Below are positions 45,520 to 54,552 of a stretch of 64,000 nucleotides of DNA, in pieces; position 1 is the first letter of the stretch, and every line of letters begins with the position of its first letter. The stretch covers positions 1 through 64,000 of the forward strand of contig JAFDFZ010000013.1 in the NCBI GenBank assembly GCA_019309565.1, in the 5' to 3' direction. Both the position numbers and the translations under genes were made by a program. This DNA comes from Deltaproteobacteria bacterium. Its GTDB lineage: Bacteria > Desulfobacterota > Desulfobacteria > Desulfobacterales > SURF-15. The notes under the pieces were generated by a model, which worked only from the letters and a program-made list of their open reading frames with translations, was not told the origin of the DNA and ran no database searches.

Positions 45520-45690
45520 ATATTCATTCACAGATGAGACGGCCTTTTTTAATAGGGAAAAACCCGAAAATAAGGACTCACCTGATTTTCTCAAACACTT
45601 TTCCGACAACAGAAGTGAATTTCACCTGAGATGGGGGTATCTTATATTTAGGTTGAGCGGTTCATCGTTCCGCGTTCCGGGTTAAAACCC

Positions 45691-45999
45691 CTAAAGTATC
45701 TCACTCACCTGCCGGATGGGAGTTACATTGGTAAAGTTTGGAATATCGGCGCGTAAAAGCGCTCCCTTTTCCACCATCCCTTTATCATATGCATCTTTTG
45801 TTTCGAAATAGAGATAACCAATACCAATGTAAGGTGCCGGCTGATCGCCTCCACCGGAAATTCCTCTGTCCACCTCGGTTTTTACCAGGCCAAAAGCCTT
45901 CAGGTGTTCCTCTACCATTGGCATATGAGTGTTCTTATAATAGTTGTGGTCAAATTTGGCCCCTTCTTCGTTGGGATACATGACAGCAACTCGAAACAT
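45691..45999 (-). CDS. EthD-family protein (dimeric alpha-beta barrel)
   Basis: 102 residues matching the EthD pattern: FRVAVMYPNEEGAKFDHNYY, NTHMPMVEEHL, then YIGIGYLYFETKDAYDKGM. EthD was first found in ether-degradation clusters, and many homologues bind or transform small aromatics; no function can be set here. ATG at 45999 with aaaggagg at about 46008-46014 was preferred to the TTG two codons upstream. Downstream of the Sfum_1244-family gene, 29 bp apart and on the same strand. Confidence 0.87.
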   Translation of the reverse strand: MFRVAVMYPNEEGAKFDHNYYKNTHMPMVEEHLKAFGLVKTEVDRGISGGGDQPAPYIGIGYLYFETKDAYDKGMVEKGALLRADIPNFTNVTPIRQVSEIL

Positions 46000-46028
46000 T
46001 TCCAATCCTCCTTTTCATCTAACATGCC

Positions 46029-47114
46029 TTACCTGTTTTTAACAACGCCCAAAGGTTTGAGCAGACGCTTTTCTATCTCCTTTTTCGCCCAGTCCATATC
46101 GTTGTGCTGTTTGCCCCTATTGTAAACGCTGCCGATGATATCAGCATATTGTTCGGCTCTGGTGCGGCCGGTCAAAATGGATTGTTCCACCGAGCTCCAG
46201 TCTTCGGTTTTCATAAATATGCGAAATGCCTCGATCAGTTCAGGAAACAGCATTTTTGAAAATCCGTCAAGAAACGCCACATACAGGGCCAGTGAAGCGG
46301 TTTTTCGCTCCCTCGCTATGTGTTTCAGTGGACCATAATTATTGGTATCGGCAAGAAGGTCTTTGACCGAACGAACGAGCAATTCAACAGCGGTATGTGG
46401 AAAAGCAGCAATTATTTCCTTCCAAATCGTTGGATCGAAAGTGGTATCTTTTATCTCTCCCAGCTCGTGATATATGTAAGTGTCCAATTCGGTTTCAAAT
46501 AGTTTGCCCAACAGGCGATGCGGGGCTTTTGGATACCATTGCCTTAATCCGCAACGCTCCAGAGCAAATTTAAGTGCATTACTGCCCGATTTTTTTATGA
46601 AAAGTACTTTATCCCAAAGATAAGGCAATGCGGATTCTTTCCGAACAAGTATGCAATCGTTCTGAGAGAGGGCAGGGGTTGTAGAAAGATCGCGGGCCAG
46701 CTCCCGGCCGAGCAGATAGAGGGGATGCCCCTCAATTTCTGTCTTGTTTTCTATGACAGCAAGAAAAAAAGTCGGCTTTAAGCTCTGGCCATATCCGGCC
46801 CCATAAAGCAGCCCGTGAGGTTCGATTTCAACATTGATAGCCATGGAATCAAAAGGATCATAGGACTTGCCGAAGATGAAGATTTCTTTAAAACTTCTTT
46901 CAGATACCTCATTCCAGAGAGCCTCTTTTTCTTCAATCCATTCAGAAATCTCGGACGTATCTTTTTCTACCCATGGCCTAAGTCCTTTTTCCCACTTATA
47001 AAGATCTCTTAGCCGAAGGGCCAGGTGGCAGAGCGAATAAAACCCCGCATAGCGAGCATCGGAGATACAACAATTGTGGCGTACCTGACTCGTAATGGCG
47101 TCACGATCAAACAT
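46029..47114 (-). CDS. Sfum_1244 family protein, function unknown
   Basis: 361-residue soluble protein. The N-terminal block MFDRDAITSQVRHNCCISDA and SLCHLALRLRDLYKWEKGL match what I know as the Sfum_1244 family of Desulfobacterota. Other conserved-looking parts are LLYGAGYGQSLKPTFFLA and CGLRQWYPKAPHRLLG. No catalytic motif or membrane helix is visible; it is mostly alpha-helical toward the C-terminus. Followed by the EthD gene. Restricted phylogenetic spread is from memory and unverified. Confidence 0.8.
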   Translation of the reverse strand: MFDRDAITSQVRHNCCISDARYAGFYSLCHLALRLRDLYKWEKGLRPWVEKDTSEISEWIEEKEALWNEVSERSFKEIFIFGKSYDPFDSMAINVEIEPHGLLYGAGYGQSLKPTFFLAVIENKTEIEGHPLYLLGRELARDLSTTPALSQNDCILVRKESALPYLWDKVLFIKKSGSNALKFALERCGLRQWYPKAPHRLLGKLFETELDTYIYHELGEIKDTTFDPTIWKEIIAAFPHTAVELLVRSVKDLLADTNNYGPLKHIARERKTASLALYVAFLDGFSKMLFPELIEAFRIFMKTEDWSSVEQSILTGRTRAEQYADIIGSVYNRGKQHNDMDWAKKEIEKRLLKPLGVVKNR

Positions 47115-47214
47115 GGATTATTTCCCGCAATGAAGTATGCTACAATAATTTGAATCAAGACATACGTCAAGCACCCATTCGGGATGGCTTATTGGATGTC
47201 CTTTGACTGGTGCT

Positions 47215-48204
47215 CTATTGATTTCTGGTTGAGGGTTGCTGGTGAGTGGAGATGATGGCAACCAGGCGAAACCCCAGCCCCGGTGCATAATAATCCCCTG
47301 GAAAGCTAAATCGCCTGGCACAACGCACACTCCATGCATCGATATTCCAGCTGCCTCCTCTAATGACCCAATCAGGGCCTCCATCCATGCAAAGGGGGTT
47401 TTTCTTCTGGAGTCGGCGGTAGGCATCTGAGCGAAAGGTATCCAGACACCATTCCCATACGTTGCCGCTCATATCATAAATTCCAAGCCCGTTAGGAGCC
47501 TTTGTACCAACAGGATGCGTCATACCATCGCTGTTTTCATCGTACCATGCCACAAGGTCAGCAACGTTGCTGCCGGAATACATTTCTTCTTTGCCACCGC
47601 TTCTTGCAGCGTATTCCCACTGGGCTTCGGAGGGCAACAGAAACGTATATTGTCCCTTATTTGATTCGTTTAACCTATCGATAAACAACATAACATCTTT
47701 TCTTGTAACCTGCTCCACCGGCAGCATTTCCCCCTTAAAGTGAGAAGGATTTTCCGAAATCAGGGTTTTCCACTGGCCCTGGGTTACCGGATATTTACCG
47801 ATATAAAAGCTGTCCAGGTGGACCTCATGAACCGGTTTTTCGTTATCGATACCTTCACCGAAGGTGTCTCCCATCATAAACGTGCCCGCCGGCACTTGAA
47901 CGAATTCCATACCGGTGACCGGTTCAACAAACACTTCAGGAGATTTGGATTTTGCAGGCTCCGGTCGGGCTGGTTGGCAATCCGGGCAGGTAGAATAACC
48001 TGGTGCCATGCGCCGCCCGCAGGAATTGCAAAAGAGCCTGGCTTCACATTCAGGGCATCGCTTCCAGTTTTCTTTTACCGGGTTAGCACACTGCGGGCAT
48101 ACCAGCTGCTTAAGTGAGGTTTCACATGCAGGGCAGAATTTCCAGTTTTCCTGCACCTGTTCACCACAAGCCGGACATATCCGATTCGAACTGGGTCGCT
48201 CCAT
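47215..48204 (-). CDS. three zinc ribbons fused to a formylglycine-generating-enzyme-like domain
   Basis: 329 residues. Six CxxC pairs (C10/C13, C24/C27, C36/C39, C50/C53, C59/C62, C73/C76) form three zinc-ribbon units of about 22-26 residues. A Pro/Lys linker leads to an SUMF1 (FGE-sulfatase) domain from about residue 95 (GMEFVQVPAGTFMMGD, YPVTQGQWK, LPSEAQWEYAARSG, GNVWEWCLD, RGGSW). The CxxxxC copper-binding pair of true formylglycine-generating enzymes is not present near RCARR, so catalysis is doubtful. The domain may bind ligand, like diversity-generating or protein-binding relatives. The last residues (STHQQPSTRNQ) are read from intergenic repeat-like DNA. Confidence 0.88.
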   Translation of the reverse strand: MERPSSNRICPACGEQVQENWKFCPACETSLKQLVCPQCANPVKENWKRCPECEARLFCNSCGRRMAPGYSTCPDCQPARPEPAKSKSPEVFVEPVTGMEFVQVPAGTFMMGDTFGEGIDNEKPVHEVHLDSFYIGKYPVTQGQWKTLISENPSHFKGEMLPVEQVTRKDVMLFIDRLNESNKGQYTFLLPSEAQWEYAARSGGKEEMYSGSNVADLVAWYDENSDGMTHPVGTKAPNGLGIYDMSGNVWEWCLDTFRSDAYRRLQKKNPLCMDGGPDWVIRGGSWNIDAWSVRCARRFSFPGDYYAPGLGFRLVAIISTHQQPSTRNQ

Positions 48205-48740
48205 TTTATCGAAATCCTCACATCGATTTTTTCATAAATCGTTGATTTTAGTTAATCAAAGATAGTATTTCAGAGCGCTTCAGTCAACTCCGGCAATGCA
48301 ACATTCCCTCCGGGGCGTAAACTCCTTAAGTTAGCGCTTTTGTACCAATTTAGCCTTTTGAAAAAATACCCGATCACCGGGGAGGTTCCCTTTTAGCGCC
48401 GTGAAACTGTTCAAGAAAATCAAGGTGAGTCCTTTTGTGTGAATTTTCACGACACGAAAAGGGAATTGATACTTAGCAAAATTGTTGCTATTGAACCTAA
48501 AAAGAAAGCGTATCCAGTAGCTCAGCTTGTCTGAGCGATTGGGCTTAGACATAGGCTATGACCCAACAAGGGCGAAGATCCCGTTTAAGGCGGGGCCGCA
48601 GGGTCTTCAAAAAATACGATAATTGCGGGTTGCGGCGCGAATTCCACCGGCAATCATTGTCCAGGAAACAAGAAGCGAGACCTTTGAAAAATGTTCATTT
48701 TACAAATGTCTCGAAGCATGATCGGCACCGAGGAGATGTT
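48205..48740. other. 536-bp intergenic region with a dispersed repeat
   Basis: Between the divergent SUMF1 and ogt genes. It contains repeat copy 3 and otherwise nothing convincing; a 73-codon minus-strand frame (48331-48552) runs into the repeat and is not believed. Confidence 0.5.
48523..48610 (+). repeat. dispersed intergenic repeat, copy 3
   Basis: Aligns over about 88 bp with 19045-19132 (agcttgtc, gattgggctt, cataggctatg, aagatcccg, gggtcttcaa), with roughly one difference per four bases. Lies upstream of ogt and falls inside a spurious N-terminal extension of that frame. Confidence 0.65.
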
Positions 48741-49262
48741 ATGTTTGATATGAACAGAATCCGGCATATTAACGTTAAACTGGCATGCACAACCATGAAA
48801 AGTCCTGTGGGCCTCTTGAGGCTCGTTGCATCGGAAGAGGAGCTTCTGGCTGTTATTTTTGAGAAATCGAAAGCACAAGAACAAAAAGGGTTAAGAGCAA
48901 TCGAAGAAAGCCGCGGGCATCCGCTGCTCGGCCATGTTGAAAAACAGCTCAGGCAATATTTTTCGGGCCGTCTTAAGAGTTTCGACATCCCTCTTGGTCT
49001 TTACGGAACCCCCTTTCAAGTAGCGGTCTGGAATGAATTGCTGAAAATACCTTATGGCCGTACCTGTTCATACGGAGATCTGGCCTCTAGGATCGGAGAT
49101 GCTAAAAAGGCCAGGCCCGTAGGCGGAGCTGTTGGAAGCAATCCCATCGGCATCATTGTCCCCTGCCACCGGGTCATTGGAAAAGATGGAAGCTTGACCG
49201 GGTTTGGAGGGGGGCTTGATGTAAAGACATATCTATTGAATCTTGAAACGCGCTGGGCATAA
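48741..49262 (+). CDS. ogt: methylated-DNA--protein-cysteine methyltransferase
   Basis: 173-residue suicide DNA-repair enzyme that removes methyl from O6-methylguanine. Acceptor Cys142 lies in IIVPCHRVIG, with the helix-turn-helix VWNELLKIPYGRTCSYGDLA and the tail GFGGGLDVKTYLLNLE. ATG at 48741 was chosen because gaggag lies 5 bp upstream and the longer frame (from 48558) would be encoded by the dispersed repeat. There is no AdaA-type N-terminal domain. Isolated on +. Confidence 0.95.
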   Translation: MFDMNRIRHINVKLACTTMKSPVGLLRLVASEEELLAVIFEKSKAQEQKGLRAIEESRGHPLLGHVEKQLRQYFSGRLKSFDIPLGLYGTPFQVAVWNELLKIPYGRTCSYGDLASRIGDAKKARPVGGAVGSNPIGIIVPCHRVIGKDGSLTGFGGGLDVKTYLLNLETRWA

Positions 49263-49386
49263 TAAAAACAGATAAGCCACAAAGTGGGAATCTGCGCGGA
49301 ATTCGGCATGTTTTAAATTTTAGTTGCGATTTGAAGAAGCATGATGGTCGATACGATAATAGGCTCATCGAAAGGAGGGAATCACT

Positions 49387-50763
49387 GTGGGTTTATGGGA
49401 ACAGTATTTGAAAGAGAATGAATCTCGATTTTTGAATGAACTGATTGAGTTTTTGCGTATTCCCAGTATTTCAGCACTCTCTGAGTATTCACAGGATGTG
49501 AGAGACGCTGGGCGGTGGGTTGCGGATCGATTGGAAGCGGCCGGCTTGGAAAACGTGCAAATATTGGAAACTGGCGGCCACCCCGCTGTATACGCGGATT
49601 GGTTGAACGCCCCCGGGATGCCGACCGTTATGATTTACGGGCATTTCGATGTTCAACCCGTAGATCCTCTGAATCTCTGGTCGCATCCTCCGTTTGAACC
49701 TGTCGTGAAAGATGAACGCATCTATGCGCGGGGGGCTTCTGATAATAAAGGCAATATGCTGATTCCGATAATTGCCGCAGAGGCGTTGCTGCAAAGTGAA
49801 GGCGGGTTGCCGGTAAACGTAAAATTCTTTTTTGAAGGACAGGAAGAGATCGGCAGCCCACAGATGCCGGAGGCGATTCCCCGGCACAAAGCCCTGCTGG
49901 CCTGTGATGTGATCATAAGCGCCGATGGGGGGCAGTGGGAAGAGGATCAACCAGCCCTGCTCATCGGTCTGAGAGGTATATGCGCTATCCAAATCGATGT
50001 GCAGGCCACAAAGGCTGATGTGCATTCTGGTTCTTACGGCGGAGCATTCTTAAATCCGATTCACGCACTTGTACAAATTATCGATTCGATGCGAAGTGCA
50101 GACGGTAAGATTCTTGTAGAAGGTTTTTATGACGATGTGAGACCGCTGTCCAAAGCCGAACGCTCACAGATGGAGAAAATTCCTTTTGATGAAATGAGCT
50201 TTAAGAATCAGCTGGGAGTCAGTGAACTGTTTGGCGAACCAGGCTACACAACTTATGAGCGTCTGTGGACGCGCCCGACTCTTGATGTTAATGGAATATG
50301 GGGAGGATTTCAAGGAGAGGGTCTTAAGACGGTGATCCCAAGAGAAGCGCATGCAAAGATAAGCTGCCGTCTGGTTGCGGATCAGGATCCGGAAAAAATC
50401 ACACAACTGCTCATTGCTCATGTCAACTCCCATGCGCCCAGGCAGGTTAAGGTATCGGCAAACGCGATTTCCAGCAGGGCAAAACCCTATCTGATACCGG
50501 CGGATCATCCGGGCAATGAAGCGGCCAGAGTTGTACTGAAAACATTATACGGAAAGGAGCCCTATTACGCAAGGCTGGGAGGGACCATTCCGGTATGCAG
50601 CATGCTGTTGGACACGCTTGGGGCATACACGGTGAATTTCGCATTTGGGCTAAAAGATGAAAACATACACGCACCGGACGAATTTTTCCGGCTCAGCAGT
50701 TTCAGGCTGGGACAAAAAGCCTATGTCATGTTGTTGGGTGAACTGAGCGGAAGGAAGTTTTAA
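49387..50763 (+). CDS. M20 family dipeptidase
   Basis: 458-residue zinc peptidase. Metal motifs are MIYGHFDVQP (His), YARGASDNKGN (bridging Asp), FFEGQEEIGSP (general-base Glu plus ligand), IISADGGQW and the C-terminal His in DENIHAPDEFF. A lid domain interrupts at about 210-330. It resembles the CNDP/ArgE-like dipeptidases that finish peptide breakdown in the cytoplasm. The start is GTG at 49387 with an aaaggaggg site. It could work with the peptide transporter at 38.8 kb, though the two are not linked. Confidence 0.92.
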   Translation: MGLWEQYLKENESRFLNELIEFLRIPSISALSEYSQDVRDAGRWVADRLEAAGLENVQILETGGHPAVYADWLNAPGMPTVMIYGHFDVQPVDPLNLWSHPPFEPVVKDERIYARGASDNKGNMLIPIIAAEALLQSEGGLPVNVKFFFEGQEEIGSPQMPEAIPRHKALLACDVIISADGGQWEEDQPALLIGLRGICAIQIDVQATKADVHSGSYGGAFLNPIHALVQIIDSMRSADGKILVEGFYDDVRPLSKAERSQMEKIPFDEMSFKNQLGVSELFGEPGYTTYERLWTRPTLDVNGIWGGFQGEGLKTVIPREAHAKISCRLVADQDPEKITQLLIAHVNSHAPRQVKVSANAISSRAKPYLIPADHPGNEAARVVLKTLYGKEPYYARLGGTIPVCSMLLDTLGAYTVNFAFGLKDENIHAPDEFFRLSSFRLGQKAYVMLLGELSGRKF

Positions 50764-50901
50764 TTTGTATTGTTTTTGTGAATAAATCATTTTAAAATAT
50801 AAATACGAATGATGAAATCTTTTACAGTGTTCTTTGAGTTTCCATAACGGGCAACCCGCAAGCCCCTGGTTTCCCATTACCCTCAAGCAATAGGGGGATA
50901 C

Positions 50902-51666
50902 ATGGATGCAATCACTTATGTCCCTCCCCACAAAGGCCTTGTGCTGGACCAGATTACCAAGCGGTTTGGTTCTGTTGTGGCTGTCGATCGAGTAAGCTTA
51001 AGCGTTGATCTTTATGAATTTTTGGCCGTCATTGGGCCTACCGGATGTGGAAAAACCACCCTGCTTCGTCTCATCGCGGGATTGGAAAAGCTTGATGATG
51101 GCCACATTTATATTTTGGGTGAATGTGTGGACGACAAAAAGCCGGTGCAGCGGGGCATTCGGATGGTTTTTCAGGACTACGCGCTATGGCCGCACATGCA
51201 GGTTTTCAACAGGGATTTCTATAGTAATTTGAGCTTTTCTATGAAAATCCGAAGGACGTTGCCGGTTAACATTCAGGAAAAAGTTCATACTATTGCCTCT
51301 AGGCTCGGTATTGGTAAACATCTCTTTCCCAGGAAGCCCGACGAACTGTCGGCAGGCCAGAAACAAATGGTGGGAATCGGCAGGGCCATGACCATAAAGC
51401 CCAAGATCCTGCTGCTGGATGAACCATTGTCCAACGTAGACCCCCAGCACCGTCTGTCTCTTCGAAAAGAGCTGAAAGACTACCACAATCGAATGGGCAC
51501 CATATCCATATACGTTAGCCACAATCTGCCGGAAGCCTTTTCTCTGGCAGACAGGGTGGCCATAATGAAGGATGGAAAGATTGTCCAGGTCGATGTACCT
51601 TCCAAAATCCGTGAGCGTCCCGCCAATGCGTTCGTAAAAGGGTTTTTACAGTGTTTTGAGCTGTAA
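50902..51666 (+). CDS. orphan ABC transporter ATPase
   Basis: 254-residue ATPase. Walker A GPTGCGKTT, Q-loop MVFQDYALWPHM, signature LSAGQKQM (Ala in place of the usual Gly), Walker B ILLLDEPLSNVDPQ and H-loop VSHNLPEAF. It most resembles the PotA/MalK N-terminal half but lacks the C-terminal TOBE domain. No permease or binding-protein gene is adjacent; neighbours are an M20 peptidase and Hsp33. It may serve a transporter encoded elsewhere. The ATG follows gggggat. Confidence 0.88.
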   Translation: MDAITYVPPHKGLVLDQITKRFGSVVAVDRVSLSVDLYEFLAVIGPTGCGKTTLLRLIAGLEKLDDGHIYILGECVDDKKPVQRGIRMVFQDYALWPHMQVFNRDFYSNLSFSMKIRRTLPVNIQEKVHTIASRLGIGKHLFPRKPDELSAGQKQMVGIGRAMTIKPKILLLDEPLSNVDPQHRLSLRKELKDYHNRMGTISIYVSHNLPEAFSLADRVAIMKDGKIVQVDVPSKIRERPANAFVKGFLQCFEL

Positions 51667-51672
51667 GCGTTC

Positions 51673-52614
51673 TTAATTGTTTGGAAAACGAGCTCCATAA
51701 ATTCGCTCAATATCCTGCCTTGTGAACAGATACGGAGTGTTGCAGTACTGGCATCGTATTTCCAATGGAAAAGGGCCGTTGTCACGGATGTCCTTTAGCT
51801 CATCGATGGGAAGCAACGTAACAATGCTGCGAAGTCGGCTTTTGTTGCAATGGCACATGAATTCTATACGGCGATTCGCAAGAAACCGTGGCTTGTATTT
51901 TGCGAATGTGTTCATGATGAGCTGCTGTGGATCGGTTTCATGGCTGAAGGCAACACCAAGCGATGGTAAGCCGGCCACTCGCCCCTCGAGGTCTGCTACG
52001 GTTTCATCGTCCGTATCGGGTATCGTTTGTAAGAAAAACCCACCTGCTCCTGTTACAACACCGGACTTGTCAAATTTGATGCTTAAATTGAAAGCAGTGG
52101 GTATTTGCTCGGAAGTTAAATAATAGTTGGCCAGATCTTTGGCGATATTTCCGTACTTGAGGATTACCTGCCCGGTGAACGGTTGCTTGGCATCCTCCAG
52201 AAACTTGGTTACAGATAGAACACCGGAACCAAAAAACAAAGACAGGTCGAAATCTTCCATGGGTTTGTCCAGCGGAATCGGAACATTGCTCAAGTACCCC
52301 CGAACCTCCCCAAAGGCATTGGCTTCGACAACCAGGCCCTTTATGGGACCGCTGCATTCGATCCTTAAACTGATGCGATCGTTTCCCTTTAGATCCGAAG
52401 ACATCAAACCAATACCTAAATAGGCTCTGCCCAGTACCAGGGTTTCTAAAATACCGAACTCATGGTTTGCACGCATTTCATTAATCATGCGAGTTCCGTT
52501 CATGATGACACCGCGGATGGCACCATCTGCCAGGATAAAATTATGAAGCCGATCCCGGGCACTGGCCAGCAGTTGCTCTTTAAGGGTTGCTCCATACAGT
52601 TGTTTCTTGTGCAT
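51673..52614 (-). CDS. hslO: redox-regulated chaperone Hsp33
   Basis: 313-residue holdase activated by oxidation and unfolding. The N-terminal substrate-binding domain includes LGRAYLGIGLMSSDLKGNDR. The linker follows, and the C-terminal redox switch has C254-x-C256 (MCHCNK) and C288-xx-C291 (RCQYC) for Zn2+. The complete four-Cys set implies a functional switch, useful in an anaerobe meeting oxidants. Converges with the orphan ABC ATPase gene, 6 bp apart. Confidence 0.95.
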   Translation of the reverse strand: MHKKQLYGATLKEQLLASARDRLHNFILADGAIRGVIMNGTRMINEMRANHEFGILETLVLGRAYLGIGLMSSDLKGNDRISLRIECSGPIKGLVVEANAFGEVRGYLSNVPIPLDKPMEDFDLSLFFGSGVLSVTKFLEDAKQPFTGQVILKYGNIAKDLANYYLTSEQIPTAFNLSIKFDKSGVVTGAGGFFLQTIPDTDDETVADLEGRVAGLPSLGVAFSHETDPQQLIMNTFAKYKPRFLANRRIEFMCHCNKSRLRSIVTLLPIDELKDIRDNGPFPLEIRCQYCNTPYLFTRQDIERIYGARFPNN

Positions 52615-52739
52615 GCCGAAATACTGCTCCCTTCCTTGGAATCAGGCAGGAATTTTCAATAAGCGCAAAACGTGTTTCATTCACTGAGAATTCCTGGATT
52701 TCTATCCGTTATGTTCATTACCTCATTTAATAGTGTACT

Positions 52740-53696
52740 CTAACAAGAAAAAAGGCTCAACTGTTTTGCTTCATTCGATTTCATATTTCTTTTACCTTCA
52801 AAGGCAGTTGAACATTTATGTGCGGGCATATCCGGGTTTTTACATGCGCAAACAAGAAGGGTAATTCCAAATGCTTTCGAATGCTGCTTGAAACGAGCAT
52901 AACCTCTTGCTCTTAGTGGCAGCGGAATCAGTTTACTTTGCGTACAGGCCCCAACCGTGGTCCAGGGCTGATTGTGAAAGCAACTTCTCAGCACATTGAA
53001 TTCTGTGGGCGGCAGCTCACGGCGGAGTTGTTCCAGAATCGCCGGTCTGAGATGCAGGTAGCTTATCGATACGGTTCGGATGTTCCTGTCTGCCAGTGCG
53101 CCAAGTAGTTGTCTGATGGATGCATGGTCATCGGTGTAAAAGGGGATAACCGGATCGATGCGAACTTCAACATGGACACCAAGAGCCAGAAGGCGATCGA
53201 TATTTTCAAGACGTTTTACAGGCGGCGCAGTGCCGGGCTCAAAGAGATTTCGATATCGTTCAGACAGGGAAACGAGCCCGATTCTGGCGATGATCAAGTG
53301 AGGATAACGGGAGAACAGCTTCATAAACCGCTCTGGAATCCACCCTTTCGTTAAGAATGAAAATCCAACTCTCCTCTCCAGCAGTGCCGCCATGGCCTCA
53401 TAGGTTACATCTAAAATATCTGGATGCGTCTGAAATGAATCCGATGCCGTATTAAACATGACCCGATCAATGGGGGCTCTTCTTCTGGGAGACTCAAGTT
53501 CCTGTGCAAGCTTACGGGGCAGGTTGACGTATAGATGGATTTCGTCTGAAGGGGTACCAGGATATCCTCTCGCATAGCAGTACGCACACTTAAACTCGCA
53601 GCCTCTGGTTACATTAATGGTATATGCCCCTGAGAGGCACCCGAAATCGGCCTTTGTAAGCACCCGGCTTTTCCGTTCGATTTCAAGGATCTTCAT
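52740..53696 (-). CDS. radical SAM protein, spore photoproduct lyase-like (SplB family)
   Basis: 318 residues. Cluster motif CEFKCAYC (C33, C37, C40) after TINVTRG. Later blocks DRVMFNTASDSFQTHPDILD and FSFLTKGWIPERFM, then VRIDPVIPFYTDD, match the Rv2578c/SPL-like radical SAM group of unknown substrate. There is no spore biology here, so a true spore photoproduct lyase role is not implied. The C-terminus is Cys- and Lys-rich (VCACKNPDMPAHKC). The ribosome site is weak. Confidence 0.87.
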   Translation of the reverse strand: MKILEIERKSRVLTKADFGCLSGAYTINVTRGCEFKCAYCYARGYPGTPSDEIHLYVNLPRKLAQELESPRRRAPIDRVMFNTASDSFQTHPDILDVTYEAMAALLERRVGFSFLTKGWIPERFMKLFSRYPHLIIARIGLVSLSERYRNLFEPGTAPPVKRLENIDRLLALGVHVEVRIDPVIPFYTDDHASIRQLLGALADRNIRTVSISYLHLRPAILEQLRRELPPTEFNVLRSCFHNQPWTTVGACTQSKLIPLPLRARGYARFKQHSKAFGITLLVCACKNPDMPAHKCSTAFEGKRNMKSNEAKQLSLFSC

Positions 53697-53815
53697 AGCA
53701 TTTTAAAATGTTTCCTGATTGAAAAATTCAAGCCCTGTACATGCACGATCGGCCGAGGCAATTATTAAACAGCCAAGGTGGGTCCTTTTCAAGTTTGACG
53801 TCGCAATGAATTGCC

Positions 53816-54010
53816 TCATTGCGTTTGCTGCTTTTCTCCGTAAATTTCCTTTTCAGCCTTCCACAGAGGACAATGATCCGCGTGGATTCGTGCATGGAGT
53901 ATTTTACCAATAAAAGATTCCGGATTTTTTCTTCCATACCTGCAGATTGGACAGTGGCGGCAAACAGCTCCCATGATTTTTTTGTGAAAACCGATTTTTT
54001 TATCTACCAT
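53816..54010 (-). CDS. small Cys-rich conserved protein
   Basis: About 64 residues. The motif VCRHCPICRYGRKNPESFIG, then HARIHADHCPLWKAEKEIYG has four to five cysteines with two histidines, suggesting a small metal-binding protein. I recall near-identical patterns (CPVCR...HADHCP.WKA) in other Desulfobacterota, unverified. The start is uncertain: ATG at 54010 or GTG at 54034, neither with a strong site. No function assigned. Confidence 0.55.
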   Translation of the reverse strand: MVDKKIGFHKKIMGAVCRHCPICRYGRKNPESFIGKILHARIHADHCPLWKAEKEIYGEKQQTQ

Positions 54011-54168
54011 TGGCACATCTCTGTTGAGGTTCACCGCCTATTTGACCGCTGGAAAATCATACAGCCTTGAAAGAAGTCATCTGGCAAGGATGCATGGCAC
54101 GCCGAAAGTATCATGATATTCGGCAGCAACCCCTTGATGCTATGTGATAGGCAAGGGTAATCACCCTG

Positions 54169-54540
54169 TCAAACTCTGCAGAACAACCCCCCGATGAGGG
54201 CAAAGATCATTGAACTCATACTGACGGTAAGAAAGCGAACTGCTTCAGCACTCGACCGAGATGCACCCGTGGGCCAGAAACGATGGGTGATCATCTTCAT
54301 GCCCATCCATATCATCATTCCTACAACCGCGCCTCCAACGCTGTAAGCAGCAGCCAGCGTGAAAAACAGGCGCTCCATAGAGTCAAAGATCCAATCCTGA
54401 ACCCCCGATGGCTCCTGATCTTCATGCTCAGAGCCCCCGGCCTTTTCCATGAGATAGCCGCGAAACAATGAGGTGAAGAATCCACCCAGAAAAAGAGAAA
54501 TATACAAACCCAATATCCAGAAAACGATGGTTTTTCCCAT
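54169..54540 (-). CDS. membrane protein of unknown function
   Basis: 123 residues with three predicted membrane segments (about 5-25, 60-85, 102-122), separated by a short acidic loop (GSEHEDQEPSGVQ) and a Trp/Arg-containing loop. No family recognised. aaggaa about 9 bp upstream supports the ATG. The zinc phospholipase-like gene lies 12 bp upstream on the same strand, so the two are probably co-transcribed. Confidence 0.72.
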   Translation of the reverse strand: MGKTIVFWILGLYISLFLGGFFTSLFRGYLMEKAGGSEHEDQEPSGVQDWIFDSMERLFFTLAAAYSVGGAVVGMMIWMGMKMITHRFWPTGASRSSAEAVRFLTVSMSSMIFALIGGLFCRV

Positions 54541-54552
54541 AAGTTTCCTTCC

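Noticed and set aside
48331-48552. 73-codon minus-strand gene upstream of ogt
   Set aside because: Its 5' end lies within the dispersed repeat and it has no recognisable features.
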